A stretch of DNA of 64,000 nt from Bradyrhizobium sp. CB3481 (GCF_029714305.1 NZ_CP121647.1:6158501-6222500); one strand, 5' to 3'. Counted from the stretch's first letter, positions 32,048 through 41,382 are shown. The notes: generated from the sequence alone by a model not told the origin. Made by a program: numbers and translations.

Positions 32048-32842
32048 TCAGGCCGCTTCGACGAAGCGATGCCGCTCGTAGAGGAACTCGAGCACGCGCT
32101 GGCGGCATTTGAGGTAGCCGGGGTTGGTCGCGAGTTCGAGCCGCTTGCGCGGCCGCGCGAGCGGCACCTCCAGCACCTCGCCGATCCGCGCGCTCGGGCC
32201 GTTGGTCATCATCACGATGCGGTCCGACAGCAGCACGGCCTCGTCGACGTCATGGGTGATCATCAGGATGGTGTTGCCGAGCTTCTGATGCAGCGCCATC
32301 ACCGAGTCCTGCAGATGCGCACGGGTGAGCGCGTCGAGCGCACCGAAGGGCTCATCGAGCAGGAGCACCTTCGGCTCCATCGCGAGCGCGCGGGCAATGC
32401 CGACGCGCTGCTTCATGCCGCCGGAGATTTCGCTCGGGCGCTTGTCCTTGGCGTGCGCCATCTGCACGAGGTTGAGGTTGTGCATCACCCATGCGTCGCG
32501 CTCGGCCCGCGTCTTGGCGCCGGCGAACACCTTGTCGACGCCGAGCTTGACGTTCTCATAGACCGTCAGCCAGGGCAGCAGGCTGTGGTTCTGGAACACC
32601 ACCGCGCGATCCGGACCCGGGGAATTGACCTCGCGGTTCTCCAAGAGCACGCCGCCATTGGTCGCGCCGGTGAGGCCGGCCACGATATTGAGCAGCGTGG
32701 ACTTGCCGCAGCCGGAATGGCCGATGATCGAGACGTATTCACCCTTCCCGATCGTCAGGTTGATATCCTTCAGCACCTCGGTGGTGGCGTTACCGCGGGT
32801 GAAGGTCTTGTCGATGTGGTCGAGCTTCAGATAGGCCTGCAT
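32048..32842 (-). CDS. nrtC: Nitrate ABC transporter ATP-binding protein
   Basis: ATPase of 264 residues of the nitrate/sulfonate/bicarbonate (NrtD/SsuB/TauB) class. Walker A is GHSGCGKST (41-49), the signature ISGGMKQR and Walker B LLLDEPFGALD. The start is the ATG at 32842, which has AAGGAG seven bases upstream and follows nrtB by 11 bases. It lacks the C-terminal NrtA-like regulatory domain of cyanobacterial NrtC. It energises nitrate (or nitrite) uptake with NrtA and NrtB. Confidence 0.92.
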   Translation of the reverse strand: MQAYLKLDHIDKTFTRGNATTEVLKDINLTIGKGEYVSIIGHSGCGKSTLLNIVAGLTGATNGGVLLENREVNSPGPDRAVVFQNHSLLPWLTVYENVKLGVDKVFAGAKTRAERDAWVMHNLNLVQMAHAKDKRPSEISGGMKQRVGIARALAMEPKVLLLDEPFGALDALTRAHLQDSVMALHQKLGNTILMITHDVDEAVLLSDRIVMMTNGPSARIGEVLEVPLARPRKRLELATNPGYLKCRQRVLEFLYERHRFVEAA

Positions 32843-32853
32843 GACATTCTCCT

Positions 32854-33762
32854 TCAGTTCAGCGCGGTGCCGCGGGTGACGAACTTCGCAAGTCCCGCGA
32901 TCAGGCGGTCGAGCACGAAGCCGATGATGCCGACATAGAACAGCGCCAGGATGATTTCGCTGATATGCGAGGAGTTCCAGGCGTCCCAGATGAAGAAGCC
33001 GATGCCGACGCCGCCGATCAGCATTTCCGCCGCGACGATCGCCAGCCACGACAGGCCGATGCCGATGCGCAGGCCGGTGAAGATGTAGGGCGCCGCCGCC
33101 GGGATCATGATCTTGGAGAAGAACTCCAGCGGATTGAGCTGCACCACCGCCGCGACGTTGCGGTAATCCTGCGGGATGTTGCGAATGCCGACCGCCGTGT
33201 TGATGATGATCGGCCACACCGAGGTGATGAAGATGACGAAGATCGCCGAAGGCTGGCCGTCGCGGAATGCGGCGAGCGACAGCGGCAGCCAGGCCAGCGG
33301 TGGAATGGTCCGCAGCACCTGAAACAGCGGATCGAGCCCGCGCATCGCCCACACCGACTGCCCGACCAGTGTACCGAGCGCAATGCCGACAACAGCGGCA
33401 ATCGAATAGCCATAGGCGACGCGCTGCAGCGATGCCGACAAATGCCAGAACAGGCCCTTGTCGATGCCGCCATTGTCGAAGAACGGATCGAAGATCAGCT
33501 CTTTTGTGTCCTTGAAGACTTTCGATGGCGGCGGCAGCGTCGAGCCGGTACGCCGGCAAACCAGCTCCCAGAACAGCATGAGCAGCGCGAGCACGACCAG
33601 CGGCGGCACGACTCGTACCGCAGCCTCCTTCGTCATCTTGACGTATTTCTCGGCACGCGGCGCCTGCTTCGGCGTCATCGTTACCACGGGCGCCGCAACA
33701 GTCGGCGAACTCATCGGAACGGCCACGGCGGTGGCTTCGGTTTTGATCGCGGGCATCGACAT
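32854..33762 (-). CDS. nrtB: Nitrate ABC transporter permease NrtB
   Basis: Inner-membrane permease of 302 residues with about six membrane segments and the BPD_transp_1 domain (about 105-290). Family pieces are LFQVLRTIPPLAWLPLSLAAF and the cytosolic EAA loop VVQLNPLEFFSKIMIPAAAPYIFTGLRIGIG. The first 40 residues are a Thr/Ala-rich cytosolic tail. It follows nrtA by 65 bases and precedes nrtC by 11 bases, in the nitrate assimilation operon. Confidence 0.92.
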   Translation of the reverse strand: MSMPAIKTEATAVAVPMSSPTVAAPVVTMTPKQAPRAEKYVKMTKEAAVRVVPPLVVLALLMLFWELVCRRTGSTLPPPSKVFKDTKELIFDPFFDNGGIDKGLFWHLSASLQRVAYGYSIAAVVGIALGTLVGQSVWAMRGLDPLFQVLRTIPPLAWLPLSLAAFRDGQPSAIFVIFITSVWPIIINTAVGIRNIPQDYRNVAAVVQLNPLEFFSKIMIPAAAPYIFTGLRIGIGLSWLAIVAAEMLIGGVGIGFFIWDAWNSSHISEIILALFYVGIIGFVLDRLIAGLAKFVTRGTALN

Positions 33763-33827
33763 CGAAAATTTATCTCCGTGTTCAAAAAAAGCGAGCCGCC
33801 CACCTGTGGCGGGCGGCCCGGGCTTGA

Positions 33828-35150
33828 TCAGACATCAACACGCTTGATCGAGAGCGACTTCAGATATGCGGCCGGATTCTCCGGATCGAACACCTTGCCG
33901 TCGAAGAAGGTCTCCTTGCCGCGCGAGGTCGAGGCCGGGATGTCGGAGGCGGCAACGCCGAGCGTCTTGGCGGCCTCCTTCCAGAGATCCTCACGATTGA
34001 CCTTGCCTATCAGCGCCTTGGTGTCGAAGCCCGCTTCGTACTTGCCCCAGCGGATATCCTCGGTGAGGAACCAGAGATCGTGGCTTTGGAACGGATACGA
34101 AGCGTGATCGCGCCAGTACTTCATGATGTGCGGCGAGTTCTCGACCACCTTGCCGGGGATGCCGTAGTCGAACTTGCCCGCCGAACGGTCATAGACGTCG
34201 TCGACCGGGCAGTTCATCCATTGCCGCTTGCCCATGATGGTGGCGAGCTCTTTCTTGTTCTCGGCCTTGTCGGCCCATTGCTGGGCTTCCATGACAGCCA
34301 TCAGAATTGCCTTGGCGGCTTTCGGATATTTGTCGACAAAGGCGGCGCGCATGCCGAGCGATTTTTCCGGATGCTTGTTCCAGAGTTCGCCGGTGTTGAC
34401 CGCGGTGTAGCCGATGCCCTGGTTGATGAGCTGCAGATTCCAGGGCTCGCCGACGCAGAAGCAATCCATGGTGCCAACCTTCATGTTGGCGACCATCTGC
34501 GGCGGCGGCACCACGATGGTCTCGATGTCCTTGTCGGGATCGATGCCGCCAGCGGCAAGCCAATAGCGAATCCAGAGGTCGTGGGTGCCGCCGGGGAAAG
34601 TCATCGCGGCTTTCACCGGCTTGCCCGACGCCTTCTTTCGTTCGAGTGCCGCCTTGAACGGCGTGGCGTCGACACCGAGCTTGAGGTCGGCATATTCCTT
34701 CGCGACCGAAATGCACTGGCTGTCGAGATTGAGCCGCGCCAGGATGTACATCGGCGTCGGCACATTGTTCTGCGTCACCTTGCCGGCCGAGATCAGATAA
34801 GGCATCGGCGTGAGGATATGTGCGCCGTCGATGCCGTTGCCTTCACTGCCGAGCACCAGATTGTCGCGGGTGGTGCCCCATGAGGCCTGCTTGGCGACCT
34901 CAACATCGGGCATGCCGTATTTAGCGAACAGCCCCTTGTCCTTGGCGACGAACAGCGGGCCGGCGTCGCTCAGCGCGATGAACCCCAGCGTCGCCTTGGT
35001 CACTTCCGGACCTGCACCTTGCGCGAACGCGCCCGCGGGAAAGTTCAGCTTGGCGGCGGCGAGCAGGGCCGCCGTGCCGCCGGTCGCCTTCAGAAGCTGG
35101 CGGCGGCTCAGGCCACGGCGTGAGGTCGGATAGGTGGTAGGCTTCGTCAT
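33828..35150 (-). CDS. nrtA: Nitrate ABC transporter substrate-binding protein NrtA
   Basis: Binding protein of 440 residues. A twin-arginine signal peptide (GLSRRQLLKATGGTAALLAA) ends near AFAQG, so export is probably by Tat. The body matches NrtA/CmpA: LNLDSQCISVAKEY, WIRYWLAAGGIDPDKD, VPPPQMVANMKVGTMDCFCVGEPWN and SPHIMKYWRDHASYPFQSHDLWFLTEDIRWG. It is the first gene of the nrtABC-globin-flp-nasC run, and the 332 bases before it are non-coding, with a sigma-54-like sequence. Nitrate is the likely ligand by context; nitrite or cyanate cannot be excluded. Confidence 0.93.
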   Translation of the reverse strand: MTKPTTYPTSRRGLSRRQLLKATGGTAALLAAAKLNFPAGAFAQGAGPEVTKATLGFIALSDAGPLFVAKDKGLFAKYGMPDVEVAKQASWGTTRDNLVLGSEGNGIDGAHILTPMPYLISAGKVTQNNVPTPMYILARLNLDSQCISVAKEYADLKLGVDATPFKAALERKKASGKPVKAAMTFPGGTHDLWIRYWLAAGGIDPDKDIETIVVPPPQMVANMKVGTMDCFCVGEPWNLQLINQGIGYTAVNTGELWNKHPEKSLGMRAAFVDKYPKAAKAILMAVMEAQQWADKAENKKELATIMGKRQWMNCPVDDVYDRSAGKFDYGIPGKVVENSPHIMKYWRDHASYPFQSHDLWFLTEDIRWGKYEAGFDTKALIGKVNREDLWKEAAKTLGVAASDIPASTSRGKETFFDGKVFDPENPAAYLKSLSIKRVDV

Positions 35151-35482
35151 TGGTATCGCGCTCCTTTGCGTTTGAACGGGGCCGTCCGACTGGTGTCACC
35201 ACGTGAGGCGCACGAGGGCGCGTTCCAGGGAGGCCCCGGAGTGGTGGCGTCAACAAATTCGGATGAGTGGTCTCAAGGGACGGCGTCGATGGCGTCAGCA
35301 CTAGCTATTCAAGCTCCGTGCCAAGCCTCCCGCAGCGCAAAAATAACTTAAATGTCAATACGTTGAAAAACCACTGCTACAGAAATAGGCAGCGGTCAGG
35401 AACCAGTCACCGCATGCGAAAATTGCGATTCGCTCAATCCTTGTGCGGCGCACAAGAATTGAGCAGGCGCAAAGCGAGGGAC
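35151..35482. other. 332-base upstream region of the nitrate operon
   Basis: No gene is present. On the minus strand it holds a sigma-54-like promoter (35308-35324) and a leader of about 150 bases before nrtA, with a GGAG just ahead of the start region. I looked for paired hairpins of the kind used by NasT-type antitermination and did not find a convincing pair. The part nearest the dioxygenase gene is A/T-richer than its neighbours and has TCTTGTGC/GCACAAGA dyad-like pieces near 35443-35459. Confidence 0.6.
35308..35324 (-). promoter_or_regulatory. Sigma-54-like promoter upstream of nrtA
   Basis: On the minus strand the sequence reads TTGGCACGGAGCTTGAA. TGGCACG-N4-TTGAA matches the RpoN consensus except that the -12 GC is GA. 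It lies 158 bases upstream of the nrtA start. Nitrogen control by NtrC would fit a nitrate operon, but the missing -12 C weakens the call. Confidence 0.4.
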
Positions 35483-36397
35483 TCAAGCTTCCTCGGTAGC
35501 CTTCGCCATCATCGGTTTCGGCGCGTTTCCTTCACCGGGTTTCATCCGGAATTCGTAGGTCATGAGGTGCCAGGGTTCGGCGGCGGGCTTGCCGTCCGGC
35601 ATCGTCGGATCGCTGCGTTTTTCGATCCTGGCGACGAGTTCGTCCTTGACCCCGAACACCACGTCGGAATCGAGATATTTGTCACCATCCATGAAGACGT
35701 GCGTGATCAGCGGCTGATAGCCCGCTGCATTGACGAGAAAATGCACATGCGCCGGCCGCATCGGATGGCGGCGGGTCTGCACGATCATCTCGCCGACCGG
35801 ACCGTCGGTCGGAATCGGATAGCTGCACGGCAGGATGGTGCGGAAGAAGAATTTTCCGTCGGCGTCGGTGACGAAGCGCGCCCGCGACGACGGCCCTTCG
35901 CTCGCATAGGTCGGCTTCTGGGAATCATAGAAACCGTCGCCATCGGCGTGCCAGATATCTACCGGCACGCCGGCCAGCGGCTTACCCTTGAGGTCGGTCA
36001 CCCGGCTCTGCACGAACATCCGCTCGCCGGCTAGGTTGGCGGAGATATCCGTGCCATGGGGCGTCACCTTGTGCTCGCCGACGTAGAACGGGCCGAGCAC
36101 CGTCGTTTCCGTGGCGCCTTCGCGTTCCCTGTGGTTGACGGCATCGACCAGCATCGACACCCCGAGCACGTCGGAAAGCAGGATGAACTCCTGGCGGATC
36201 GGCGTGCATTTCTGGCCAGTCCGCGTCAGGAAGTCGATCGCATATTCCCATTCCTCGAAGGTGAGATCGGTCCTGCGGACATAATCGTGCAGCGATTTCA
36301 CCAGTTCCTGCAGCAGGAATTTGGCGCGCGCATCCGGTGTGCTGTCGAAGCTGCGGATCACGGCGACGGTCAGTTCGGTCTCGCTGAATTGGCGCAT
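35483..36397 (-). CDS. Intradiol ring-cleavage dioxygenase (catechol/hydroxyquinol 1,2-dioxygenase type)
   Basis: Non-haem Fe(III) dioxygenase of 304 residues that opens catechol-type rings between the two hydroxyls. The N-terminal helical dimerisation domain (about 1-100) is present. The iron ligands are visible as Y157 (GDGFYDS), Y193 (TILPCSYPIP), H217 and H219 (RPAHVHF). The size and the TILP/RPAHVH patterns fit the catechol or hydroxyquinol 1,2-dioxygenase branch rather than protocatechuate 3,4-dioxygenase. The start at 36397 (MRQFSETELT) is where the family begins; an upstream extension has no match. No maleylacetate reductase or muconate cycloisomerase gene is adjacent, so the substrate is open. 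Confidence 0.9.
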   Translation of the reverse strand: MRQFSETELTVAVIRSFDSTPDARAKFLLQELVKSLHDYVRRTDLTFEEWEYAIDFLTRTGQKCTPIRQEFILLSDVLGVSMLVDAVNHREREGATETTVLGPFYVGEHKVTPHGTDISANLAGERMFVQSRVTDLKGKPLAGVPVDIWHADGDGFYDSQKPTYASEGPSSRARFVTDADGKFFFRTILPCSYPIPTDGPVGEMIVQTRRHPMRPAHVHFLVNAAGYQPLITHVFMDGDKYLDSDVVFGVKDELVARIEKRSDPTMPDGKPAAEPWHLMTYEFRMKPGEGNAPKPMMAKATEEA

Positions 36398-36532
36398 TTG
36401 GTAGTCCTCGAGGGGTAGGCGAAAAGCTGCGTGGAGCCTACACCAGTCTCCTATCCGGGATAAGCAGGCCGGTTGGAACCGGGTACACTTTTCGGCTATC
36501 AAAGCCGTATCGCCAGAGGGAGATCAGCGCCG

Positions 36533-37807
36533 ATGTTAGCCCCTACCCCCGCATCGCCCGAGCAAGCCGGAATGTCCCAGGCCGCGCTCGACCGTTTCGA
36601 AAATCACCTCAAGCTGCGCTACATCGATGCCGGCCGCTTTCCGGGAACACAGCTGCTGATCTATCGCCGCGGCAAGGTGGTCCATTCGGTATCGCAGGGC
36701 TTTGCCGATCTCGAGCGCAAGGTGCCGGTGAAGGACGACACGATTTTCCGCATCTATTCGATGACCAAGCCGCTGACCAGCGTCGCCTTCATGATGCTGG
36801 TCGAGGAAGGCCGCGTCGCCATCGACGAGCCCGTGCACAAATACATTCCGCAGTGGAAGAACCTCGGCGTGTTCGCGGCCGGCACCCATCCGGCGTTCCT
36901 GACCCGGCCACCGGCGCGGCCGATGCTGATCGTGGATTTGCTGCGGCACACTTCGGGCCTGACATACGGCTTCCAGCAGCGCAGCAATGTGGACGCCGCC
37001 TATCGCGCGAACAAGATCGGTGAGGTCGAGAAGGCCGGCACGCTGCAGGGCATGATCGACGACCTCGCAAAAATCCCGCTGGAATTCTCGCCAGGCGAGG
37101 CCTGGAACTATTCCGTCGCCACCGACGTGATCGGCTATCTCATCGGCGTGATCAGCGGCAAGCCGTTCGAGCAGTTCCTGAAAGAGCGCATCTTGGACCC
37201 GCTCGGCATGAACGATACCAACTTCTTCGTGCCGAGGGACAAAGTGAACCGTTTCGCGGCGTGCTATTCGGCCGACCCCGGCGGCGGATTCAACCCGCTT
37301 GCCGCCGACCGCAAGGGAACGCTGACGCTGCAGGACGATCCGGCGACGAGCTCGTTCCTGGAGCCGCCCTCCTTCATCTCTGGCGGTGGCGGGCTGTGCT
37401 CGACGTCGGCCGACTATCTCACCTTCTGCCGCGCGCTGCTCAATGGCGGCGAGCTCGGCGGTGTCCGCCTGCTCGGTCCGAAAACCCTGAAGCTGATGAC
37501 CTCGAACCACCTGCCCGGCGGCGTCGACCTGCCGGCGATGTCGCGCTCGCTGTTTTCGGAAGCCGCCTACAGTGGCATCGGCTTCGGGCTCGGCTTTGCC
37601 GTCACCATGCACCCGGCGCAGACGCTGATCGCCGGCAGTCCCGGCGAGTACAATTGGGGCGGCGCGGCGACGACCTCGTTCTTCATCGATCCGGCGGAAG
37701 AGCTGATCACGATCTTCATGACGCAGGTGCTGCCGTCGAGCGCCTATCCGCTCCGGCGCGAGCTGCGCACCATGGTGTATGCCGCCATCACCGACAGCAA
37801 CCTCTGA
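36533..37807 (+). CDS. Serine hydrolase of the class C beta-lactamase/esterase family
   Basis: Hydrolase of 424 residues with the penicillin-binding-protein-like fold. The catalytic SxxK is S76-M-T-K79 in FRIYSMTKP, and the general-base tyrosine is in AWNYSVATD. The third motif, in EYNWGGAAT, differs from the KTG of true beta-lactamases, which favours an esterase (EstB-like) or peptidase. No signal peptide is evident, so it is probably cytosolic. I chose the ATG at 36533 because GGGAG lies about ten bases upstream. It is divergent from the dioxygenase gene with a 135-base gap; co-function is not shown. Confidence 0.88.
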   Translation: MLAPTPASPEQAGMSQAALDRFENHLKLRYIDAGRFPGTQLLIYRRGKVVHSVSQGFADLERKVPVKDDTIFRIYSMTKPLTSVAFMMLVEEGRVAIDEPVHKYIPQWKNLGVFAAGTHPAFLTRPPARPMLIVDLLRHTSGLTYGFQQRSNVDAAYRANKIGEVEKAGTLQGMIDDLAKIPLEFSPGEAWNYSVATDVIGYLIGVISGKPFEQFLKERILDPLGMNDTNFFVPRDKVNRFAACYSADPGGGFNPLAADRKGTLTLQDDPATSSFLEPPSFISGGGGLCSTSADYLTFCRALLNGGELGGVRLLGPKTLKLMTSNHLPGGVDLPAMSRSLFSEAAYSGIGFGLGFAVTMHPAQTLIAGSPGEYNWGGAATTSFFIDPAEELITIFMTQVLPSSAYPLRRELRTMVYAAITDSNL

Positions 37808-37936
37808 GGATCGGCGGCCGGGCCGCATCGACGGAACCCGGCCGCACCTCCAGCCCGGCTGAATATCTGACTTCATCCTCTTATTATCGTTGTATTTTCT
37901 TGGCGAAATTCGGCGGCTTCTCCTATGCTTTAGGTA

Positions 37937-39469
37937 TTGGGGTCCGATCCGGGGCGTGCGTTGCCGAAACCTTCACTGCCAGTGCGTCTCGCCCTTCTGG
38001 TCGCAGGGACCACGCTGCCGCTGATCCTCTTTGCGGCCGGCATCGTTTTCAACCATTACAAGCAGGACCGCCAGATCGCGACGCAACGCGTCGCCGAAAC
38101 GGTCCGCAGCATTCGCCTGGTGCTCGATGCGGAGATACAGCGAATTACCGGGGCGCTGCAGGTGTTGTCGCTAACCAACGCGCTGCACGACCGCGATTTC
38201 GAAGGATTCCGCCGCATCTGCCAGGGTTTCCTCGACCAGTACGGCGACGGCGGCGTCGTGCTGGTGGCCGATCGCGAGGGACGCCAAGTGTTCTCCTCGC
38301 TGACGATGGATACGAAAAATCTGCCGCTTCGCAATAACCTGCCGATGGTCGCGAAGGTCTTCGCGGAGAAGAAGCCTGTCTATTCCAACCTGTTCTTCGG
38401 ATCGGTCAAGAAGCGGCTGATCGTGACGGTCGAGGTGCCCGTGATGCAGGGCGACGAGGTACTTTACGACATCTCGTTCAGCCCGCCGATCGAAATCTTC
38501 CAGGCCATGATCGAGCAGCAGCGGCCGAGCCAGGACTGGACGATCTCTATCTTCGACAGCGAAGGCACCAATTTCGCGCGCGTGCCCAACCCGCAGGATA
38601 CCGTCGGCAAACGGGCCTCGCCCTCGCTCTACACGGAGATGTTCCAGAATCCGGAGGCGACCATGCCGACAGTATCGCTCGAGGGCGTGCCGCTGATCAC
38701 GAGCTTTGCCCGTTCCTCGCTCACCGGCTGGACGGTCGCTGCCGGCGTTGCCGAAAGCTCGCTGGTCGCGCCGCTCTGGCGCAACCTCGCGATCACGAGC
38801 GTGATGGGCGCCGTGCTCCTGATGGTCGGCTTCGCCTTTGCGGTGCGGATGGCGACCCAGATCGCCCGCGGCGAGATGCTGCATAATCTCCTGATCGAGG
38901 AGCTGAACCACCGCGTCAAGAACACGCTCGCGGTGCTGCAGTCGATCGCCACCCAGACTTTCCGTAGCGCAAGCCGCGGCGAGCGCGAGAAATTCGAGGG
39001 CCGTCTCGGCGCGCTGGCCGAGGCGCATAACCTTCTGAGCCAGGAGAAGTGGCAGGGCGCTGAGCTGCGCGAGGTGATCGCCCGGGTGCTGCAGCCCTAT
39101 TTGATCAACAATCAGGAACGGGTGCGGATGTTCGGACCGCAGGTTCCGCTGACGCCGAGGCTCGCCGTGGTGCTCTCGATGATCGTGCACGAGATCGCCA
39201 CCAATGCCGCCAAATACGGCGCGCTGTCGAACGAGACCGGCACCGTCGCGGTGGATTGGGAGATCCTCGAGGAAGCGGGCGGCCGCAAGCTGCGGCTGAT
39301 CTGGACCGAGGCCGGCGGCCCGCCGGTGACCGCACCCGTACAGCGCGGCTTCGGCTCACGGCTGATCGAACGCAGCGCCCGCGACCAGCTCGGCGGCGAA
39401 GCGACCGTCGACTTCCTGCCGCGCGGCGTGATCTACACCATAAGCTGCGCGCTCGACCGCGACGAATAA
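37937..39469 (+). CDS. HWE-family sensor histidine kinase
   Basis: Membrane kinase of about 510 residues. A helix near residues 17-38 and a second near 282-304 bracket a periplasmic sensor region of about 245 residues, dCache-like in pattern (VVLVADREGRQVFSSL, TISIFDSEGTNFARVP). The cytosolic part has the HWE/HisKA_2 phospho-acceptor box NHRVKNTLAVLQSIATQ, the diagnostic W in SQEKWQGAELREVI, and VHEIATNAAKYGALS in the ATPase domain. No response regulator is adjacent, so it is an orphan. HWE kinases often act in general stress or light signalling. The start is uncertain: TTG at 37937 is used here, but another TTG a few codons on (LPKPSLPVRL) is possible. Confidence 0.88.
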   Translation: MGSDPGRALPKPSLPVRLALLVAGTTLPLILFAAGIVFNHYKQDRQIATQRVAETVRSIRLVLDAEIQRITGALQVLSLTNALHDRDFEGFRRICQGFLDQYGDGGVVLVADREGRQVFSSLTMDTKNLPLRNNLPMVAKVFAEKKPVYSNLFFGSVKKRLIVTVEVPVMQGDEVLYDISFSPPIEIFQAMIEQQRPSQDWTISIFDSEGTNFARVPNPQDTVGKRASPSLYTEMFQNPEATMPTVSLEGVPLITSFARSSLTGWTVAAGVAESSLVAPLWRNLAITSVMGAVLLMVGFAFAVRMATQIARGEMLHNLLIEELNHRVKNTLAVLQSIATQTFRSASRGEREKFEGRLGALAEAHNLLSQEKWQGAELREVIARVLQPYLINNQERVRMFGPQVPLTPRLAVVLSMIVHEIATNAAKYGALSNETGTVAVDWEILEEAGGRKLRLIWTEAGGPPVTAPVQRGFGSRLIERSARDQLGGEATVDFLPRGVIYTISCALDRDE

Positions 39470-39470
39470 T

Positions 39471-40790
39471 CTATTTCAGCATCTCCGGCACGATCAGCCG
39501 CGGCAGGAACAGCGATACGCTCGGCCAGATGATGACGGCGGCCAGCACCAGCAGCATCGGGATCAGCATGATCACCGTATCCTTGAGCGCATAGCGCAGC
39601 CGCACGCCCGCGATCGCACAGGCAATCATCAGGCACAGGCCGTAGGGCGGCGTCACCAGGCCGAACGCCAGCGATACGATCGAGATGATCGCAAACTGCA
39701 CCGGATGCAGGTCGACCGACCTGGCGAGCGGCTCCAGCACCGTGCCGACGATCACGATCGCCGGAATGGCATCGAGGAAGCAGCCAACGACCAGGAAGCA
39801 GAAGGCGATGAAGAAGCCGGCGGCGATGGTGCCCATGCCCCAGGTCGAAACATTGGCGAGCAGCTCCTGCGGAATCCTGTAGTAGGCAAGCAGCCAGCCG
39901 AAGGCGCTGGCGGTGCCGACGCAGAACAGCGCGACGCCGGCCAGCCGCCCGGTGTCGAGCAGCGCCTTGTAGAGCTCACGCCAGCCGGTCTCACGATAGA
40001 AGAACATCGACAAGGCGACGGAATAGAGCACCGCGACGCAAGCGGATTCGGTGGCGGTGAACCATCCGAGCAGGATGCCGCCGACGATGATGAACGGCGT
40101 CATCAATGCCGGTATCGACCGCCAGATGGCATAGCCGATATCGCTCCAGGTCGATTTCGGGTAGGTCGGATAGCCGCGGCGCACGGCATAGACATGCACC
40201 GTCGCCATCTGCGCGCCCGCGATCAAAAGGCCGGGAACGATGCCGGCAAGATACATCGCCGCGATCGAGGTCGAGATCAGCCCGCCCCACACGATCATCA
40301 GGATCGAGGGCGGAATGATCACCGCGAGCACGGCTGAGACTGCCGTGATGGCGATCGAGAACGAGAGGTCGTAGCCCTCCTTGGTCTGGGCATCGATGAA
40401 GATCTTGGACTGGCTGGCGGCATCCGCGGTGGAAGAGCCGGAAATGCCGGCAAAGAACACGCTCAGCACGACGTTGATCTGCGCCAGCGACCCTGGCCAG
40501 TGCCCAACCATCGAGCGCGACAATGCGACCAGACGGTCGGTGATGCCGCCGATGCCCATCAAATTGGCGGTGAGCAGAAAGAACGGCACCGCCAGCAGGA
40601 TGAATGAGTTGTAGGCGTTGAAGGTTTCCTGCGCGAGCGTCATGATCGACAGGCGCGGCTCGATCATCAGGATCGGCACGCAGGCAAGGCCAAGCGCAAA
40701 GGCGACCGGCACGCGAATGATGAGCAGGCCGACGAAGCTGCCGAACAGGACGAGCGCGGCCTGGCCGGCAGAAAGTACGTTACCGCTCAT
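39471..40790 (-). CDS. TRAP transporter large permease (DctM type)
   Basis: Inner-membrane protein of 439 residues with about twelve membrane segments, the TRAP large subunit. Typical segments are AFALGLACVPILMIEP, GSSTADAASQSKIFI, IIPPSILMIVWG and CFLDAIPAIVIVGTVLEPLA, with TPPYGLCLMIACAI near the end. Its start overlaps the stop of the small subunit gene by four bases. It drives sodium- or proton-coupled import of an organic acid delivered by the binding protein encoded upstream. Its stop lies one base from the stop of the convergent HWE kinase. Confidence 0.93.
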   Translation of the reverse strand: MSGNVLSAGQAALVLFGSFVGLLIIRVPVAFALGLACVPILMIEPRLSIMTLAQETFNAYNSFILLAVPFFLLTANLMGIGGITDRLVALSRSMVGHWPGSLAQINVVLSVFFAGISGSSTADAASQSKIFIDAQTKEGYDLSFSIAITAVSAVLAVIIPPSILMIVWGGLISTSIAAMYLAGIVPGLLIAGAQMATVHVYAVRRGYPTYPKSTWSDIGYAIWRSIPALMTPFIIVGGILLGWFTATESACVAVLYSVALSMFFYRETGWRELYKALLDTGRLAGVALFCVGTASAFGWLLAYYRIPQELLANVSTWGMGTIAAGFFIAFCFLVVGCFLDAIPAIVIVGTVLEPLARSVDLHPVQFAIISIVSLAFGLVTPPYGLCLMIACAIAGVRLRYALKDTVIMLIPMLLVLAAVIIWPSVSLFLPRLIVPEMLK

Positions 40791-41305
40791 TGCTGCGCCC
40801 CAAACAGAATCCGCGCTTCATCAAGAATCTGCTCGCCCGCGAACACGATCCACGTCACGCCTGCAACGGGCCAGGCGACGTGGATCAGCCAGAGCGGCAG
40901 GTCGGCCAGTTCGGAGGTCCGGTTCCAGGCAAACCGCGTGAATTCGAGCCCGGCCCAGACGAACACCACCGCCATCGCCAAGACGCCGAGGCGTGCGGCA
41001 ATCCGCACCGCGGCTTCGCTGCGCCGCGACAGATTGGGCCAGATGTCGACCTCGAAGTGCTGGGATTCGCGGATCCCGACCATGGCGCCGATCATGATCG
41101 TCCAGACGAACAGGAAGCGCGCCATCTCCTCGGTCCAGATGTAGGACGGAATCAGCGACGTGTAGCGCGAGACGATCTGCAGCGTGACGGGGATGATCAG
41201 AATGCCGACGCAGGCGGCGAGCAAAAATTCCAGCAATTTGGCATAGGCCGCCGTCGCGCGTCGCCACAGCGACGGGTTCGGCGGCATCGGTATTTCAGTC
41301 ATCAT
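40787..41305 (-). CDS. TRAP transporter small permease (DctQ type)
   Basis: Protein of 172 residues with four hydrophobic helices, the size of TRAP small subunits. RYTSLIPSYIWTEEMARFLFVWTIMIGAMVGIRESQHFEVDIW is the family-defining stretch (interrupted here only for length), with the conserved W-x-E-E-x-A-R-F motif. It overlaps the large-subunit gene by four bases and lies 77 bases after the binding-protein gene, completing a P-Q-M order. Confidence 0.9.
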   Translation of the reverse strand: MMTEIPMPPNPSLWRRATAAYAKLLEFLLAACVGILIIPVTLQIVSRYTSLIPSYIWTEEMARFLFVWTIMIGAMVGIRESQHFEVDIWPNLSRRSEAAVRIAARLGVLAMAVVFVWAGLEFTRFAWNRTSELADLPLWLIHVAWPVAGVTWIVFAGEQILDEARILFGAQQ

Positions 41306-41382
41306 GGCTCCGGGGAATAACGGTCACGGAATGGGGCAAGCCGAACGGCCTGCCCCAACGTCCTGTCAGCTCGCCGACAGTC

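Noticed and set aside
35151..35308. NasT/ANTAR-type antitermination hairpins in the nrtA leader
   Set aside because: The leader length would allow it, but I found no convincing pair of stems with the expected hexanucleotide loops, nor a terminator with a T-run.
36536..37876. 446-codon minus-strand frame opposite the beta-lactamase-fold gene
   Set aside because: It is a shadow of a gene whose catalytic motifs are clear on the plus strand.
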